DNA of 64,000 bases. Source: Flavobacteriaceae bacterium. GTDB taxonomy: Bacteria; Bacteroidota; Bacteroidia; Flavobacteriales; Flavobacteriaceae. The notes below the pieces were generated by a model, which searched no databases, had not been told where the DNA came from, and saw nothing but the letters and a program-made list of their open reading frames with translations. Shown here piece by piece: positions 63,801-64,000 of the stretch (position 1 is its first letter; each line of letters opens with the position of its first letter). The translations under genes and the position numbers were made by a program. The stretch covers positions 1 through 64,000 of the forward strand of contig JABDNT010000028.1 of assembly GCA_013043685.1 (NCBI GenBank), in the 5' to 3' direction.

Positions 63801-64000
63801 TCAGTTTATAAATGCCAAACTTATAAAGAGTGCGTAGGCTGTCACTATGATAACGCCCTTATATCGGCCAATCTCGAAAGACCTGGGAAGAAATGCTAAG
63901 GGGATCAGGACAGCAGCGAAACCGAGCATCCAAAAAATATCATTACTAAGTAATGCTTCACTTTTCACTGTGATGGGTTGAATGAGAGCGGTAATTCCCA
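63801..64000 (-). CDS. C-terminal part of a probable Na+/Ca2+ exchanger
   Basis: Only the last 65 residues lie in the window. They read ITALIQPITVKSEALLSNDI then WMLGFAAVLIPLAFLPR, an RSFEIGRYKGVIIV turn and a final helix YALFISLAFIN. The ALI-PI, two helices and short basic turn (GRxxG) fit the C-terminus of CaCA/YrbG-type sodium/calcium exchangers. The stop is TGA at 63801-63803. The call rests on a short tail, so it is tentative. Confidence 0.65.
   Translation of the reverse strand, partial: GITALIQPITVKSEALLSNDIFWMLGFAAVLIPLAFLPRSFEIGRYKGVIIVTAYALFISLAFIN

Overview
The window looks like a chromosomal stretch from a marine member of the Flavobacteriaceae (Bacteroidota). The signs are Bacteroidota promoters (TTG-N18/19-TAnnTTTG), hardly any Shine-Dalgarno sequences, a long SecA without the C-terminal zinc motif, a type IX secretion sorting domain, a type III glutamine synthetase, the fused mutase IcmF and many flavobacterial lipoprotein and DUF families. 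No integrase, transposase, tRNA, rRNA or CRISPR array was recognised.

Layout. 1-5.1 kb: end of an ABC ATPase gene, a small membrane protein, PduO-type cobalamin adenosyltransferase, a DUF2795 protein and secA. 5.2-10.1 kb: a lipoprotein and two ECF sigma factor modules, each with a co-transcribed membrane partner; one also carries a secreted protein with a long 15/11-residue aromatic helix repeat. 10.1-16.0 kb: meaB, then an envelope sugar island (UDP-sugar epimerase, GT2, duplicated LAB_N membrane protein, ArnT-like transferase, PAP2 phosphatase). 16.1-25.8 kb: a long minus-strand run with MATE exporter, DUF2071, M28 peptidase, PPK2 kinase, a response regulator with AAA+ domain but no HTH, an outer membrane barrel, MscS and a NatAB-type ABC exporter. 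26.1-36.2 kb: dnaJ/grpE, mnmD, DUF4920, ilvE, a MazG-like protein, DPP III, a SRPBCC/GyrI protein with FluC, and DUF1684. 36.2-48.2 kb: an MFS transporter behind a short leader ORF and intrinsic terminator, a DJ-1 lipoprotein, Lrp, IcmF, a T9SS cargo protein, DUF4197, a small Lacal_2735-type protein, and purM-like/prfA/pyrF.

48.3-61.0 kb is the standout: two complete, adjacent curli (functional amyloid) loci in the same orientation. Each runs csgA-like subunit gene(s), csgB-like nucleator, csgE, csgF, csgG, then a propeller lipoprotein. The machinery genes of the two copies are very similar, while the amyloid subunits have diverged. All three subunits are uninterrupted 11-residue curlin half-repeats (24, 24 and 20 units). 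They differ in the turn residues: one has an Arg-Arg ladder every second unit, one is aliphatic and one carries Trp. CsgE appears to have an extra N-terminal CsgC/CsgH-like beta domain, and CsgG has a C-terminal beta-barrel-like extension. Both loci have the same kind of long stem-loop between subunit and nucleator genes, which probably sets the subunit:machinery ratio. The window closes with glutamine synthetase III and the 3' end of a probable Na+/Ca2+ exchanger gene.

Genes that act together: cobalamin adenosyltransferase (AdoB12 supply) with MeaB and IcmF (AdoB12-dependent mutases); GT2, LAB_N and ArnT-like proteins (undecaprenyl-linked sugar made, flipped and transferred to an envelope acceptor); CsgE/F/G with the CsgA/B proteins (export and nucleation of surface amyloid).
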